NCBI GenBank assembly: GCA_021014325.1
Contig: CM037462.1
Span: 3,132,318-3,196,317 of the forward strand
From: Plazaster borealis
Taxonomy: Eukaryota > Echinodermata > Asteroidea > Forcipulatida > Labidiasteridae
DNA length: 64,000 bases
Reading direction: 5' to 3'
Below are positions 21,705 to 46,659 of the stretch, piece after piece. How positions within the stretch are numbered: the stretch's first letter is position 1; every line of letters begins with the position of its first letter. The position numbers and the translations under genes were made by a program. The notes beneath the pieces are model-generated. The model was not told where the DNA came from and ran no database searches. It saw only the letters and a list, made by a program, of their open reading frames with translations.

Positions 21705-21871
21705 GGGTTCTGGAATGAAACTTCTCTCCCCGAAACTCGAATCATGTACTCCATTCTCGAATCAAGCATGGACGTAGAACAAGGATCTAAACTCATAGAC
21801 CAAAATTTGGTCTCCTTCATTTCTAGAAGTGTCATTGTGAAAGACGTTGCGCAATATCGCTGAATCTCTCG
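21705..21871 (+). other. Unassigned exon-like open frame
   Basis: After an acceptor-like TTGTTGTAATGCAG, 51 codons stay open on the plus strand to TGA, starting GFWNETSLPETR and ending KDVAQYR. I recognise no domain. It might be a terminal exon of an unseen gene or chance. Confidence 0.2.
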
Positions 21872-23095
21872 TCCCACGTGGACCAGATGAATAATGCTGC
21901 TTTTAGTATTGGAATCTACGTACCACCTTGAAAGATAATGATCAGCTTCGGTCAGTATAATTGCTCTATGCTTTATGGAGGTAGGTGATTACACCATGGA
22001 GGAAGGAATGATCCACAAGGTGGCGTAAAATAGACATGAATTTGTCAACAGTCTTAATTATAGCCTAGTTGACAGGTCACGCTCAAAGACGTTTTAATTC
22101 GGAAACCATTGCTCATTATAGGGCCAACAAGAAAGCCAAACGTACGCCTATAGTTTATTTTTCCATCGATCTCATTTCGAAGATTAAAAGATTCAAAATA
22201 TTTATTGTCATGTGAAAAACTTATAATTCGTTTTCCCTGTACACAAGGAAAATAAAATATAAGGCATAAAAAGCAATAGACAACAAGCATTTGGGGTTGG
22301 TGCAATAATTAGGGGTTATATTGGGTTAAGAGTGGGTTTGGAGTGGGAAAGGGGCTGAAGCCCATAAGTTCTGGCTAAGCTAAACATGTCCATAAAAAAC
22401 GGTCTTTGCAATGATCTTTTTTCAGTAAAATTTGGCTCCCAGATTTGTCAGCATATATTTTTTTCAAAATCTACAGGTTGGAAAAGATGTTTGAAAAAAG
22501 GTTATTCATGTTGGCAAAAACAAGAACAATTCTTCAAAAAAAAAAAAATTTACTTAGCTAGGCCATGGAGATAAGGAATATTCCTACCTCCATATATGGC
22601 TAGGCTAACACTGCGTTTTAGTGTTTTGAAAATGCTTACAAAAAATGTCATCTAGGAGTTAAATGGGTTTAACCAATCAATTAAAAACATCAAAATGATT
22701 ATGATGATTTCTTTATTCTTTATTTCATATTTTGCCAGTATTCCTTTAGAGCAGGTATCAGCGATTTTGGAAAGTACACTCTTCGTCTGGAAGTGGAAGA
22801 AGTGTTTTTTGCGGGGCCTACATGTCATGAACCATTGCATGGACCTTGCAGGATTGTTTTTTTTTTTGGTCCACTCATGGGTATTTTACCCGTGGGTGTT
22901 TTCCTTCCTCCATGGTCCATTAAAGTCAAACGGCGGTGAAAGCATGGTGAAAGTAACCCCCCCATGATGATGTAAAGATAAGCCTCATCAGGTGTTTATC
23001 CAACTCCATGTACTAGACACGAGCCTCCCATGTGCTCGGGATTCCGACAGCGCATGTGCTTTGCAACGGTTTCACAAACAGGCACATGGTTTTTA
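21872..23095. other. No gene recognised
   Basis: AT-rich sequence with short simple runs. Both strands were read and no convincing exon or element boundary was seen. Several open frames lack splice context and domain signatures. Confidence 0.4.
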
Positions 23096-23098
23096 GAA

Positions 23099-24070
23099 GT
23101 TGAGGGTGGAAGGGTGCACCATGGGCGTGGGGGAGAGGGTGCGACCCTGGAGGTCTAGGGTGCAACCATGGAGGAAGGGTGCAACCATTGGGGTGGGGTG
23201 CAACCATTGGGTGGGGCGCAACCATGGGGTGGGGTGCAACCATGGGGGAGGGTGCAACCATATGGAGGAAGGGTGAAACCATGGAGGTCTAGGGTGCAAC
23301 CACGGGGTGGAAGGGTGCAACCATGGAGGAAGGGTGCAACCATGGAGGAAGGGTGCAGCCAATTGGGGGTGGATGCAACCATGGGGTGGGACGCGCGCAA
23401 CCATGGTGTGGAAGAGTGTAACCATGGAGGAAGGGTGTAACCAGTGGAAGGGGTGCAACCAGGGGATGGAAGGGGTGCAACCAGGGGGTGGAAGGGTGCA
23501 ACCCTGGAGGTGGAAGGGTGCAACCATGGGGGTGGAAGTGTGCAACCATTGGGACGGGGAAACCATTGGGTGGAAGGGGTGCAACCAGGGGGTGGAAGGG
23601 GTGCAACCCTAGGGGTGGAAGGGTGCAACCCTGGGGGTGGAAGTGTGCAACCATTGAGGAAGGGTGTAACCATTTGGTGGAAGGGTGTACCATTGGGTGG
23701 GAGGGGTGCAACCCCGGGGTGGAAGGGGTGCAACCCTGGAGGTGGAAGGGTGCAACCATGGGGGTGGAATTGTGCAACCATTGAGGAAGGGTGTAACCAT
23801 TGTGTGGAAGGGGTGCAACCAGGGGGGTGGAAGGGGTGCAACCCTGGGGTGGAGGGGTGCAACCCTGGGGTGGAGGGGTGCAACCATGCATGGTCGGAAG
23901 GGGTGCAACCCTAGCCTACAGGGTAGAGGGGTGCATCAATGGGGCTGAAATGGTGCCACCATGGGTAAGGAAGGGGTGCAACCGCGGGTGGAAGGGTGCA
24001 ACTGCGGGTGGAAGGGGTGCAACCAAGGGCTGGAAGGGCAAAACCATGGGGTGGAAGGGTGCATTTCACA
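23099..24070. repeat. G-rich minisatellite, ~18-27 bp units, GGTGCAACCATGG core
   Basis: About forty imperfect units of GGGTGCAACC(A/C)TGG followed by a variable GGAGGAA or GGGGTGGAA spacer make up about 970 bp. Unit length varies by insertion or loss in the G-rich spacer. Several long open frames exist on both strands (His/Pro/Thr-rich on minus, Gly/Cys/Trp-rich on plus), but they are products of repeat periodicity and lack splice or start evidence. Confidence 0.93.
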
Positions 24071-24219
24071 ATGACTAGAATAAATATTGTCGTCTAGTTG
24101 CTGAATTAAAAATAACAAAAAGTTGACGTGTGTAATTCATAATCTTAAGACGTTCAGCAAGTGTTTGTAGGAGATAGAGGCCTTGTGGGAGCTTTGCCGA
24201 GTTCCATTGATGGGAAAAA

Positions 24220-24300
24220 TCATCTAAACAAACAAAACAAACAAACAACACCCCAACACCCCCAACACAAACAAACAAACAACAAACAAATACACATCAA
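24220..24300. repeat. (AAAC)n and ACCCC-type simple repeat
   Basis: Interleaved AAAC and CAACACCCC runs; a similar run lies at 27860-27985. Confidence 0.85.
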
Positions 24301-24429
24301 AAGCAAAGTGTTGACAAATCAAATTTCCCATTGCACAATAAAAGATACTTCTAATAAATAATATTCTGAATTACATTTTTTTATATTTTTTTATGTGACC
24401 ACTTATACGTTTGAGTGTTGACCATGGAG

Positions 24430-24905
24430 GAATAGGCCTTACTGAAAAATATTGACCGGTTCTGTCACCAGTGTCATTTGGGATGACTCGAGTCTGAAGG
24501 AAATGCATCGAGTTGAGTAAGATGATGAAGACATTGAACCCGGGGAGATCTTCCGAGAATCCAGGGTAAGGTCAGAGGTTATACCAATAAGGAAGGCAGC
24601 GCCAGATTGAAAGACGATTGATGAGGTCAGCTCTGAATCTGTCAATGAACCTGAAGACCGATTTGACCGCATACAGTACTTAGGACAGGTTCTGACATAA
24701 CGTACATGGAATGTCATGACTATACCTCTTCCTTCCTATACCCCTGCTCTATGCTATAATACTTCAACTTTGTCAAAATCAGCCTATACACAGTATACGA
24801 TTGAGGCCCCTCGGATGGAACGTAAAGGTGTTGTGTAATGCATGGTAAAAGAACCCAGTTGCTGGTTACACCATGGAGCAATAAACTAGTATCACAGCAC
24901 TGCAC
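24430..24905. other. Possible decayed coding remnant followed by SINE fragment
   Basis: Plus-strand 24510-24705 reads as an acidic peptide (EDIEPGEIFRESR, then VNEPEDRFDRIQYLGQVL) broken by stops, which suggests a degraded ORF of unknown origin. 24800-24905 carries family-1 SINE body sequence (CCTCGGATGGAACGTAAAG, AAAGAACCCAG). Confidence 0.3.
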
Positions 24906-24950
24906 CTTAGGCAGGCTTAAATCATAAGCTTAAAAACCTGTATTTTTAAA

Positions 24951-25347
24951 GGGATAAATGTATACGTTTGGTATTTGGAACCCACTGTTTGTTTCAGTCC
25001 TATAGAGTTGTAGATATCATAAAACTAACCTGTGAAAATTTCATTTCATATCATAAGGTGTTAGCGTTTTGAGATATTGCCGAAAATCTGGAGCGGTTAT
25101 GTCCGGCTCGTCTCCCCATGCACGAAGAATAATCTGCAATTAGAATACACAATCTGAGAAACGTTACTGTCAGTAACACTTCTCAGATTAAAATTTTCGG
25201 GATAAAAAGTGATATCTTTTTCCCATAATCGCAGTACTTCTAAGTGATAAATTTTCTCAAAATGCATTATACTATCCAAAGCTGCTGTACTTCATACCAA
25301 TTAAGTTTATATTGCCATTAATTTTCAGAGAAACGTATACAGACCCT
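24951..25347. mobile_element. MITE, GTATACGTTTGGTAATTGG family
   Basis: Has the family ends and the CTGGAGCGGTTATGTCC interior. It carries a ~16-bp internal insertion (GGCTCGTCTCCCCATG) relative to its relatives. It is followed to about 25450 by a SINE-like tail (TTGAGCACCTTATTTGG, GCGCTATATAGG). Confidence 0.8.
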
Positions 25348-25781
25348 GTTAAAAGTGTTTATCTTTGTTCAAGAGCCTTGAGCACCTTATTTGGTGGATA
25401 CGTGCGCTATATAGGTCTATATAAACTCCAATTATATTACTATTATTAAGCCTATATTACATTATAATAAGGCACTTCAGCCTGTACCCCACACATTGGT
25501 GACGTAGTTCCAACATTCCGTTACAGCCTATACGCGGCTTCTTTGTTGCAGTCACTGGCCTAAATGCAAGAGATCACTCGCAGCGGTTGCAGTACGTGCG
25601 CCACCACACGGGCGAAGGGGCATCTGACGTCACACTTCGAGGCTCGTGAATAACGCCAGATAGCGGCCTTGAGCAACTGGCAGGATCCTGGTAGTTGCTA
25701 CCATTACATTGTGTATAAACAACATTACATGCAAACCTGCGCACCTTGTCCAATGAAATCATTGGACATGTAAAACAAGTT

Positions 25782-25811
25782 CCTGTCTTTATCCTTGCGG
25801 ATAAAGACAGG
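25782..25811. repeat. Perfect short hairpin
   Basis: A 13-bp stem CCTGTCTTTATCC / GGATAAAGACAGG with a four-base TTGC loop. Confidence 0.85.
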
Positions 25812-26065
25812 GGACCAGTCTAGATAAGGCCCTGCTAATTACCGCGGAATTCTGTACACTTGGGTCACCATAATCGCTTATACTGGAAAAAGCGAAACAT
25901 CAGGCCTGTGGAATTTCATCCTTGAAAAGGGCAAAGCCATTTTCATTTTGCGAAGGGCACTTCCATGGAAAAAATCTTAAAGTCAATGTGAAACTTTTAA
26001 AGGAGCACCAAGGCCAAGGCTAGGGGCAGCAGGGGCATGGCCTCCGTGGCCTCCGTGTAACTCCA

Positions 26066-26227
26066 GGGGTCGATTTCACAAAACTCTTCCTAACTTAGGA
26101 CTAGTCCTAGGCAATGCTAAGAGATAGGACTAGTCTTAAGTTAGGACCAGTACTTAAGACCAGTCCTATGTCTTAGCATTGCCTAGGACTAGTCCTAAGT
26201 TAGGAAGAGTTTTGTGAAATCGACCCC
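26066..26227. mobile_element. Palindromic MITE, GGGGTCGATTTCACAAAACTC ends
   Basis: Nearly the whole 160-bp element is an inverted repeat built on CTTAGGACTAGTCCTAGGCA motifs. The ends are GGGGTCGATTTCACAAAAC and GTTTTGTGAAATCGACCCC. The ends resemble those of 29725-29878. Confidence 0.9.
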
Positions 26228-26249
26228 AGGCCTGAAACATCGCAAACAT

Positions 26250-26391
26250 AGGCCGTATCCGAATTGGCGGCTACAGTTACGGCTACGACTGTTGATAAGG
26301 GTGTTTCTAAGAACGTCCTATACTTCAACACATGATGAAACGAAAATCTAGCCGTAGCCGCAGCTGTAGCTGCCAATTCGGACACGGCCTA
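26250..26391. mobile_element. MITE with ~40-bp terminal inverted repeats (GGCCGTATCCGAATTGGC)
   Basis: Left GGCCGTATCCGAATTGGCGG then CTACAGTTACGGCTACG; right arm GTAGCCGCAGCTGTAGCTGC then CAATTCGGACACGGCC. No coding content. Confidence 0.8.
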
Positions 26392-26855
26392 CTAGTATTA
26401 TTAACGTGAAGAACATACGCGCACGTACACAAGCTTACGGTAAGCACAAAGCCTTAAAAAAAAGGGGCACTGGTAAGGAAATGCACACGGGCCAATTTCC
26501 TAAAGCCTGTTGTGCCAGACGTTTTTGGCTTACGGACGGAGCGACTCTCAGCAGAGTTTATATTGCTTACCGTAAAGCAAAGCAAAGGCACACTACAACT
26601 AGCCTGAACATCTGACGTCACACTTCGAGGCTCGTAAATAACGCCAGATACCTACGTCACTTCATTCTACTTCTTCCACGAGTGGGTTTAATTGTTTCTT
26701 TACTAATTAAAGGAAAGTCTATCGCCGTGTTTGAAAGGCTTAATTATGTCTATCCTTTATAGTTTACAACAAACAAGCCACACATAAATTAAACCTAAAG
26801 TTCTCAAAATTCGACTGTCACGTTTTATTGAAAAAAGGAGAAAGAAAGAAATTGT

Positions 26856-27240
26856 GAAAGGCACTGGAAACGTTTGGTAATTGTCTTAACCAGTGTTCTC
26901 ACTTGGTGTCCCTGGCATAAGCATCAAATAAGTAGCAAACCTGTGAAAATTTGGGCTCAAATGGTCATCGAAGTTGCAAGAAAATAATGAAAGAAAAAAC
27001 ACCCTTGTTGCACAAATTTGTGTGCTTTCAGATGCCTGAAAAAGGCTTCAGGCCCGATGTCTTTTTCAGATTCAAATGTTTTAGTGAGAAATTACCTCTT
27101 TTTTCAAAAACTACGTTCTAAGGGAGTCGTTTCTCACAATGTTTTATACTATATCAACAGCTCTCCGTTGCTCGTTACCGAAAGAAGTTTTTATGACAAT
27201 ATATATTTTGAGTAATTACCAAACGTGTCCAGTGCCTTTG
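26856..27240. mobile_element. MITE, AAAGGCACTG...CGTTTGGTAATT family
   Basis: Same orientation as 16893-17267 with near-identical interior (CTGTGAAAATTTGGGCTCAA, ACACCCTTGTTGCACAAATTTGTGTG). Confidence 0.85.
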
Positions 27241-27523
27241 ATGCCAGGCTTCGGATATTAAACACGTATAAACAAATAAACGGACAGAAGATTTCGTCTG
27301 CAGCGGCTGTTTTGATCTAGTGAAAGTATTTCTGCAGAAGGACATTTCAGTGAGCTTTCGAGTTAATTTTTGCTTTTTAATATTCCAGTGTTCCCTTTTG
27401 ATTTAACACCAATTTATTTTATCCTGTGACTTGAAAATACCTCTGGTATCTTCTAGAAGTTTTACAATTGAGAAAACTGACACCCTCCCCCACAGCCCCC
27501 TGGTCTGCCGCTCAAGTCTCTTT

Positions 27524-27792
27524 CTTCAGTGGGGGAGATTCCATTTTTTATACCAGTCACGTTTCGACGAACCAGCTGTGAAAACAAGTCGATAAATCTT
27601 CACTGCTGGTCCTCCCCAGCTGCGTGGGGGAAATATCCAACCATCATGTACAATCATTCAATATCGTATGATGAAACAAGGTCAAGTCTTTTGGAATTTG
27701 ATCGAGGTTCGAATTTGGTCCCGTCGGTATTAAAGCATGCGAACAAAACTGAAACAAACCTGTGGCTTATTGAAGTCACGAGACAAGAGTGA
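27524..27792 (+). other. Unassigned 87-codon open frame
   Basis: An acceptor-like CTCTTTCTTCAG precedes a frame with an ATG at 27529 and a TGA at 27790-27792. The peptide contains two cysteines (RRTSCENKSINLHCWSS) and two N-glycosylation sequons, with a vague beta-strand-like pattern. No donor and no recognisable domain. It may be an orphan exon or chance. Confidence 0.25.
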
Positions 27793-27859
27793 ATTCTTTT
27801 CACTGTTTTCAAACATCGGGTTGAGTGTACTCCATTGTTGTCCCCATTTCTAAAAGAAA

Positions 27860-27985
27860 AACCAACCCCAAAACAAACAAACAAACACCCCCAACACCCC
27901 AACAAACACACAAACACCCCAACAAACAAATAAACACCCCAACAGTCCAACACCCCGAAAAAAAACCCCCAAAAACCCAACAATA
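27860..27985. repeat. AAAC/ACCCC simple repeat
   Basis: Alternating AAACA and CACCCCAAC runs, similar to 24220-24300. Confidence 0.85.
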
Positions 27986-28384
27986 ACCATTTAAAGCACA
28001 AACATTTCAAGGGAAGTTTTCCACCATGACCATCTTTATATCGTGTCAAGTTATGTGGAAAAATATGTTTTGATAATGTAAGAAGGGGGGCACATATCAA
28101 AACTGGGCCAGCTGTTGCTTTTATAACTCTTGAATTTATGTGGAAAATGACACAAAGTATAAAAAAAATTCCCATATTACCAGTGTAGTATCTTGCCTGC
28201 CAGAAATGCCCTGGAACGTATTAAGTCAATCTTTTTGCAAACAAAGTTTACATGGTCTATATAGACACAGCAACCTCCAAACCAACATTTTTGGTAAAGG
28301 TGCCCGGTCCAGGAGGAGCAAAAGATACACCCAAAGGAAACCTCTCGCTGCTCCATCGAGTTTTGCAAAAAGACCGGGGGAGGG

Positions 28385-28815
28385 AATTTGCGATACCGCA
28401 TACCTGTCCTGTCTTGACGAGACATGGACTACCACCAAACGTCTTGAGAGAAAAATCCGAGGGTAACAGAGAGGGCTATGGAAAGAGTAATGATAGGAGT
28501 AACAAAGAAGGACAGGGTGACAAATGAGAACCTAAGAAAAGAAGTCAAGAGTGCAGGATATTATTAAGACCATTAAATGGAAGAAGTGGAGATGGACAGG
28601 TGACCTATATCAAGGAGGTATATGAAAACAGGTGGACATGCAAAACAACCAACAGGATTCCCCTCAAGAAACTGAACAAGAAAAATACGGAGACGAAACA
28701 GAAGATGGAGAGATGAGCTAAGAACATATAAGAGCATTGCTTGGCAACAGACAACTCAGGATAGGGTGAAGATGGAGAATTTAGTGAAGAGTGCAGTGGA
28801 GTGAAATAGGCTAGA
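28385..28815 (+). pseudogene. LINE reverse-transcriptase C-terminal remnant (RTE/BovB-like), frameshifted
   Basis: Across shifting plus-strand frames it reads ETWTTTKRLERKIRG, RAMERVMIGVTKKDRV, TNENLRKEVK, then W-R-W-T-G, and RRNRRWRDELRTYKSIAWQQ followed by TTQDRVK. This is the typical C-terminal tail of endonuclease/reverse-transcriptase LINEs. In-frame stops and shifts show it is dead. It is followed by an (AAAG)n run near 28818-28850. Confidence 0.75.
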
Positions 28816-28885
28816 AAAAAAAGAAAGAAAGAAAGAAGGAAAGAAAGAAATACGGTGCTTGGCGGACCATAATTGACCATATTTT

Positions 28886-29092
28886 TGACCGCGTGAGGGC
28901 GCTTTCTTCGGGGAATGTCTTGCAACACAATATGCAGTTTCATCTTATTTTAATTGCCTGTATGTAGTTTTCTTGCATCAATGACAAAATACATAAACAT
29001 GATAATAACAAAAATTAACCAAACTTGTTTGTTTACTTGTTTTTCATCAAGTACAAATTGGTCCACAAACGCCCTCACGCGGTCAAAAATAC
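28886..29092. mobile_element. Small MITE with TTTTTGACCGCGTGAGGGCG ends
   Basis: TTTTTGACCGCGTGAGGGCG near 28887 and its complement CGCCCTCACGCGGTCAAAAA near 29070 enclose about 165 bp. That interior (CTGTATGTAGTTTTCTTGC, AATAACAAAAATTA) recurs at 47262-47350. Confidence 0.7.
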
Positions 29093-29165
29093 GGCGAATT
29101 CAACGGTTACAGCTCGATAGTCCGAAGGTTCGATGGTCCGCGAAGGTTCGTTAGTCCAAGGTTCG

Positions 29166-29430
29166 TGTGGCGTGTGATGGGTCCGGGCGGTTTTTAATAG
29201 CACCGGACTCAAGCTCTGGTGTTTCTGATCAGCAGGGTGTGGGTTCGAGTACCGATCTTGACACTTGTATCCTTGAGCAAGATGCTTTACCATAATTACT
29301 TTGTCCTTCGGATGGGACATTAAGCCGCAGGTCCCGTGTACTAGCATTGGTAGTGCACATAAAAGAACCCCGAACACTTATCTTGGAAGAGTAGGAGTTA
29401 ACCCCGGTGTTTCTGGTTCACATAGCAAGC
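29166..29430 (+). mobile_element. tRNA-derived SINE, family 1
   Basis: Head ACCGGACTCAAGCTCTGGTG, B-box-like GGGTTCGAGTACC, and body CCTTCGGATGGGACATTAAG. The A box is damaged. Confidence 0.8.
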
Positions 29431-29724
29431 ACAGTCAGTCCCTTGTTTACAGGTTTTCTCAGGCTTGCGAGCTACAGTGATTAAGAGTCGGGGAAATAGC
29501 ATTTTAAGGGTCAAACAAATCGCCGTTGCTTATTAAGATTGCCGCAAAATGGATATAAAGTAAACAAACCCGACAAAACATAAACCGTCCTTCGTTGTTT
29601 TCACATGAGTATCAATTTCAAGTAGAAAAAGTTGCTAAGCAGTAGCACAACAAAATATTATGCTTACCAGAATAAAGCCAAAATACCATGTCTTGTGTAG
29701 CATCTGTGAATGGCATGGTATCCT

Positions 29725-29878
29725 GGGGTCGATTTCACAAAGCACAAAAGACTCATCTTAAGATGAGTTGTCAACATTACCATAGTAATTTGTATTTGTG
29801 ACATCACACTTTGCTTCGCAATTAAGATTGATACACAGTTAAAAGATCAATCTTAGCTCTTTGTGAAATCGGCCCCTG
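29725..29878. mobile_element. Palindromic MITE, GGGGTCGATTTCACAAAGC ends
   Basis: Ends GGGGTCGATTTCACAAAGC and GCTCTTTGTGAAATCGGCCCC. Interior CATCTTAAGATGAGTTGTCA and CTTCGCAATTAAGATTGATAC. Confidence 0.85.
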
Positions 29879-29903
29879 GTTATTTTTGAGCATTATTTTC
29901 TGG

Positions 29904-30180
29904 TTTAAAGGGTGTTTGTAACATTGGTAAGAGTAAAAATATAAATGTTCACAGATTCCCACATAACTTACGAGGTATACGTGATAAACTCCCTTTGAAA
30001 TATTTTTGCTTTAAATGCTATAGTTTTTGAGAAATGAATAAATTAGTTTTGATCTCATGAGTCAAAAACTCGATGTTTGAAAATAGTAGAAACACTTAGA
30101 CCTAAGTTGTTTCATGTGTATGATACACCAAGTGAGGATACTGGTCTTTGACATTTACCAAAAGTATAAACTACCTTTAA
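29904..30180. mobile_element. Diverged MITE of the 3267-3645 family
   Basis: Ends TTAAAGGGTGTTTGTAACATTG and CCAAAAGTATAAACTACCTTTAA. It contains TGATACACCAAGTGAGGATACTGG as in the better copies. Confidence 0.65.
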
Positions 30181-30870
30181 GCATGAAATTGGGACGCATT
30201 TGGTTGCATGGTTGTATGGTGCCGCAATTTATAACAAAACAAAACAATAAGAACTTTTCCTGGTGCGATGCTGAGAGGTCAAGTCGCATGTACACAAAAT
30301 GCGCTTGCACTTGTTGCAAATGAAATGGCACTGCAGGACATGACGTATAACCTCCGTGTAGTGGGGGACGGAGGCGGGGGGAGGGGAGGGGTTTCCCCTT
30401 TTGAGAACTTTGTTTCAATTGACTTTGCAAAACAAAGACACGGGGCGGACGAATTGACACCAAGTATCTAATACACACGAATCCGTTGTCATGGTGATGA
30501 CCTTAAACTCAGTTCCGTGTTATGTCTTGAAGAAGTTGGTCTTTGACTGGTGACGACATGCGGATCTTGTCTCGAAGTGGAATTTTAACGAAATCCTGGT
30601 TCCCCTTTTCTGTTGTTGTGAGGTTTGGGGACACTTGCCACTCCGGTTTGCTTTGTCTACAAATTGTTTCAAGAAGCTTAGTGTTTAAAAGTTGGAGTGT
30701 GTGGAGAGTGTAACACACAATTTATTAAATAGAATTCCTCGCAGTGGTTCATGTACAAGACACAATTTTAACATTGTTTTTTTTACGTATAGTTATCACA
30801 CCCTTTTCTTTTTTAAGTTGGCCTAGTTCACATTCTCATCAAGTCAGAGCGGAATTTCTCTAGCTTGGCG
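30181..30870. other. Upstream region of the SRCR gene
   Basis: No exon with recognisable content. A G-rich run lies at about 30360-30390. The 5' UTR and promoter of the SRCR gene should be here or further left, but no clear TATA box or initiator could be assigned. Confidence 0.3.
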
Positions 30871-45637
<14,767 letters not shown>

Positions 45638-46019
45638 AAGTGTTGATTCGTTCAAGCGTAGATACAGCTCACAAAGCTCGAGAAAAGCAGCCCAAAGTGA
45701 GGACTTTTTTATATTAACCTGTACGCTGCTGCACACTTGCTTTTGAAAACTTAAAAAGCCCTTTCAGCCATGGTCAAGTCCTGTTGGAAAAGGTTTTCAA
45801 TGCTTGTTTTGTTGGAAATTATTTCACTCTTGAAACGTTTTACCTTCGGAAGTTCAAAGCCAATCACTGGCAATGGAGTTCTGGGCTGAATGTCACAGGG
45901 CATGTTGTTGCTACTCTGGAACAAGCGAGGGACCAGTCAGGCAAAAATGCAGCCCTATGGCATTCAATTAGGCTCTGTCCAACTGAGAATGTGATTCAAA
46001 TAATTAATAACAAAGTTTT

Positions 46020-46245
46020 ATAAAGCGCACATATCCATCGAAGGTGCTCAAGGCGCTGTAACAAAGGAAGAGAAAAAACAAAAGGGGAAGAAACCAAAAG
46101 AAAATTCAGTTAAGGGGAACTAAATGCTTTTGACATGAAGTGTGTTTTAAGAGACTTTTTGAATGAGTGAATATTATTTGAGGTTTTAATGTGAAGAGGT
46201 AGCTGATTACAAGTGCTGCAACGAAAAATATGGCCTGTAAGTGTA
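46020..46245 (-). pseudogene. LINE 3' end remnant (C-terminal RT tail)
   Basis: On the minus strand: NQLPLHIKTSNNIHSFKKSL followed by KTHFM. This is the typical C-terminus of CR1/L2-like LINE proteins (W-N-x-L-P, then F-K-x-x-L-K). A GCGCCTTGAGCACCTT-type 3' tail follows. Opposite strand to the SRCR gene, just downstream of it. Confidence 0.7.
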
Positions 46246-46489
46246 TTGGAACCGTAGCCTAGGAAAAGTTATAATAATATTAAAACAGGATTTTCAAGTA
46301 CTTTGTTTGAACAAGGCATGGGTCTACAAAGCCTGGGGGGGGGGGGGTTTCCTGGAGAGAACAACATAACTGTATACAGGTATGACTGTTTTATGTACAC
46401 TGCATGGAGGGGCTCATGGACACTGTTGCTTGTGTGCTGGTCTATAGTGTTTTCATTGTTACCACAAGGCTATGGAAGCTTTCCTGTGT

Positions 46490-46640
46490 GGCGATCATCG
46501 TATTCTAAAAATAGTCTCATTCCAAATGGTATTATATTTTGGAACAACCTTAAAACAAGCATAAAGCAATCCCTCACGCTTGGAAGTTTCTCAAGAAAAC
46601 TTAAAACAAACATGTATGTTACAAAGCCAATAAAGTGATA
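46490..46640 (+). pseudogene. Second LINE C-terminal remnant
   Basis: Plus strand: KNSLIPNGIIFWNNLKTSIK then SLTLGSFSRKLKTNM. This is the same class of LINE C-terminal tail as 46020-46245 but a different sequence. An AATAAAG follows near 46628. Confidence 0.65.
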
Positions 46641-46659
46641 ACTGTTGAATGTCATTGGT

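Noticed and set aside
23099..24070. CRISPR-like array
   Set aside because: Units are contiguous and variable with no unique spacers of constant length, and the genome is eukaryotic.
23093..24078. Apparent proline/histidine-rich and glycine/tryptophan-rich proteins up to 242 codons
   Set aside because: They run through a variable-length minisatellite, overlap each other on both strands, and have no splice, start or domain support.
45638..46020. Transmembrane or anchoring exon after SRCR domain 14
   Set aside because: The terminal exon has an in-frame stop nine codons after the last cysteine of domain 14, and no hydrophobic segment or acceptor-linked alternative was found before the LINE remnant.
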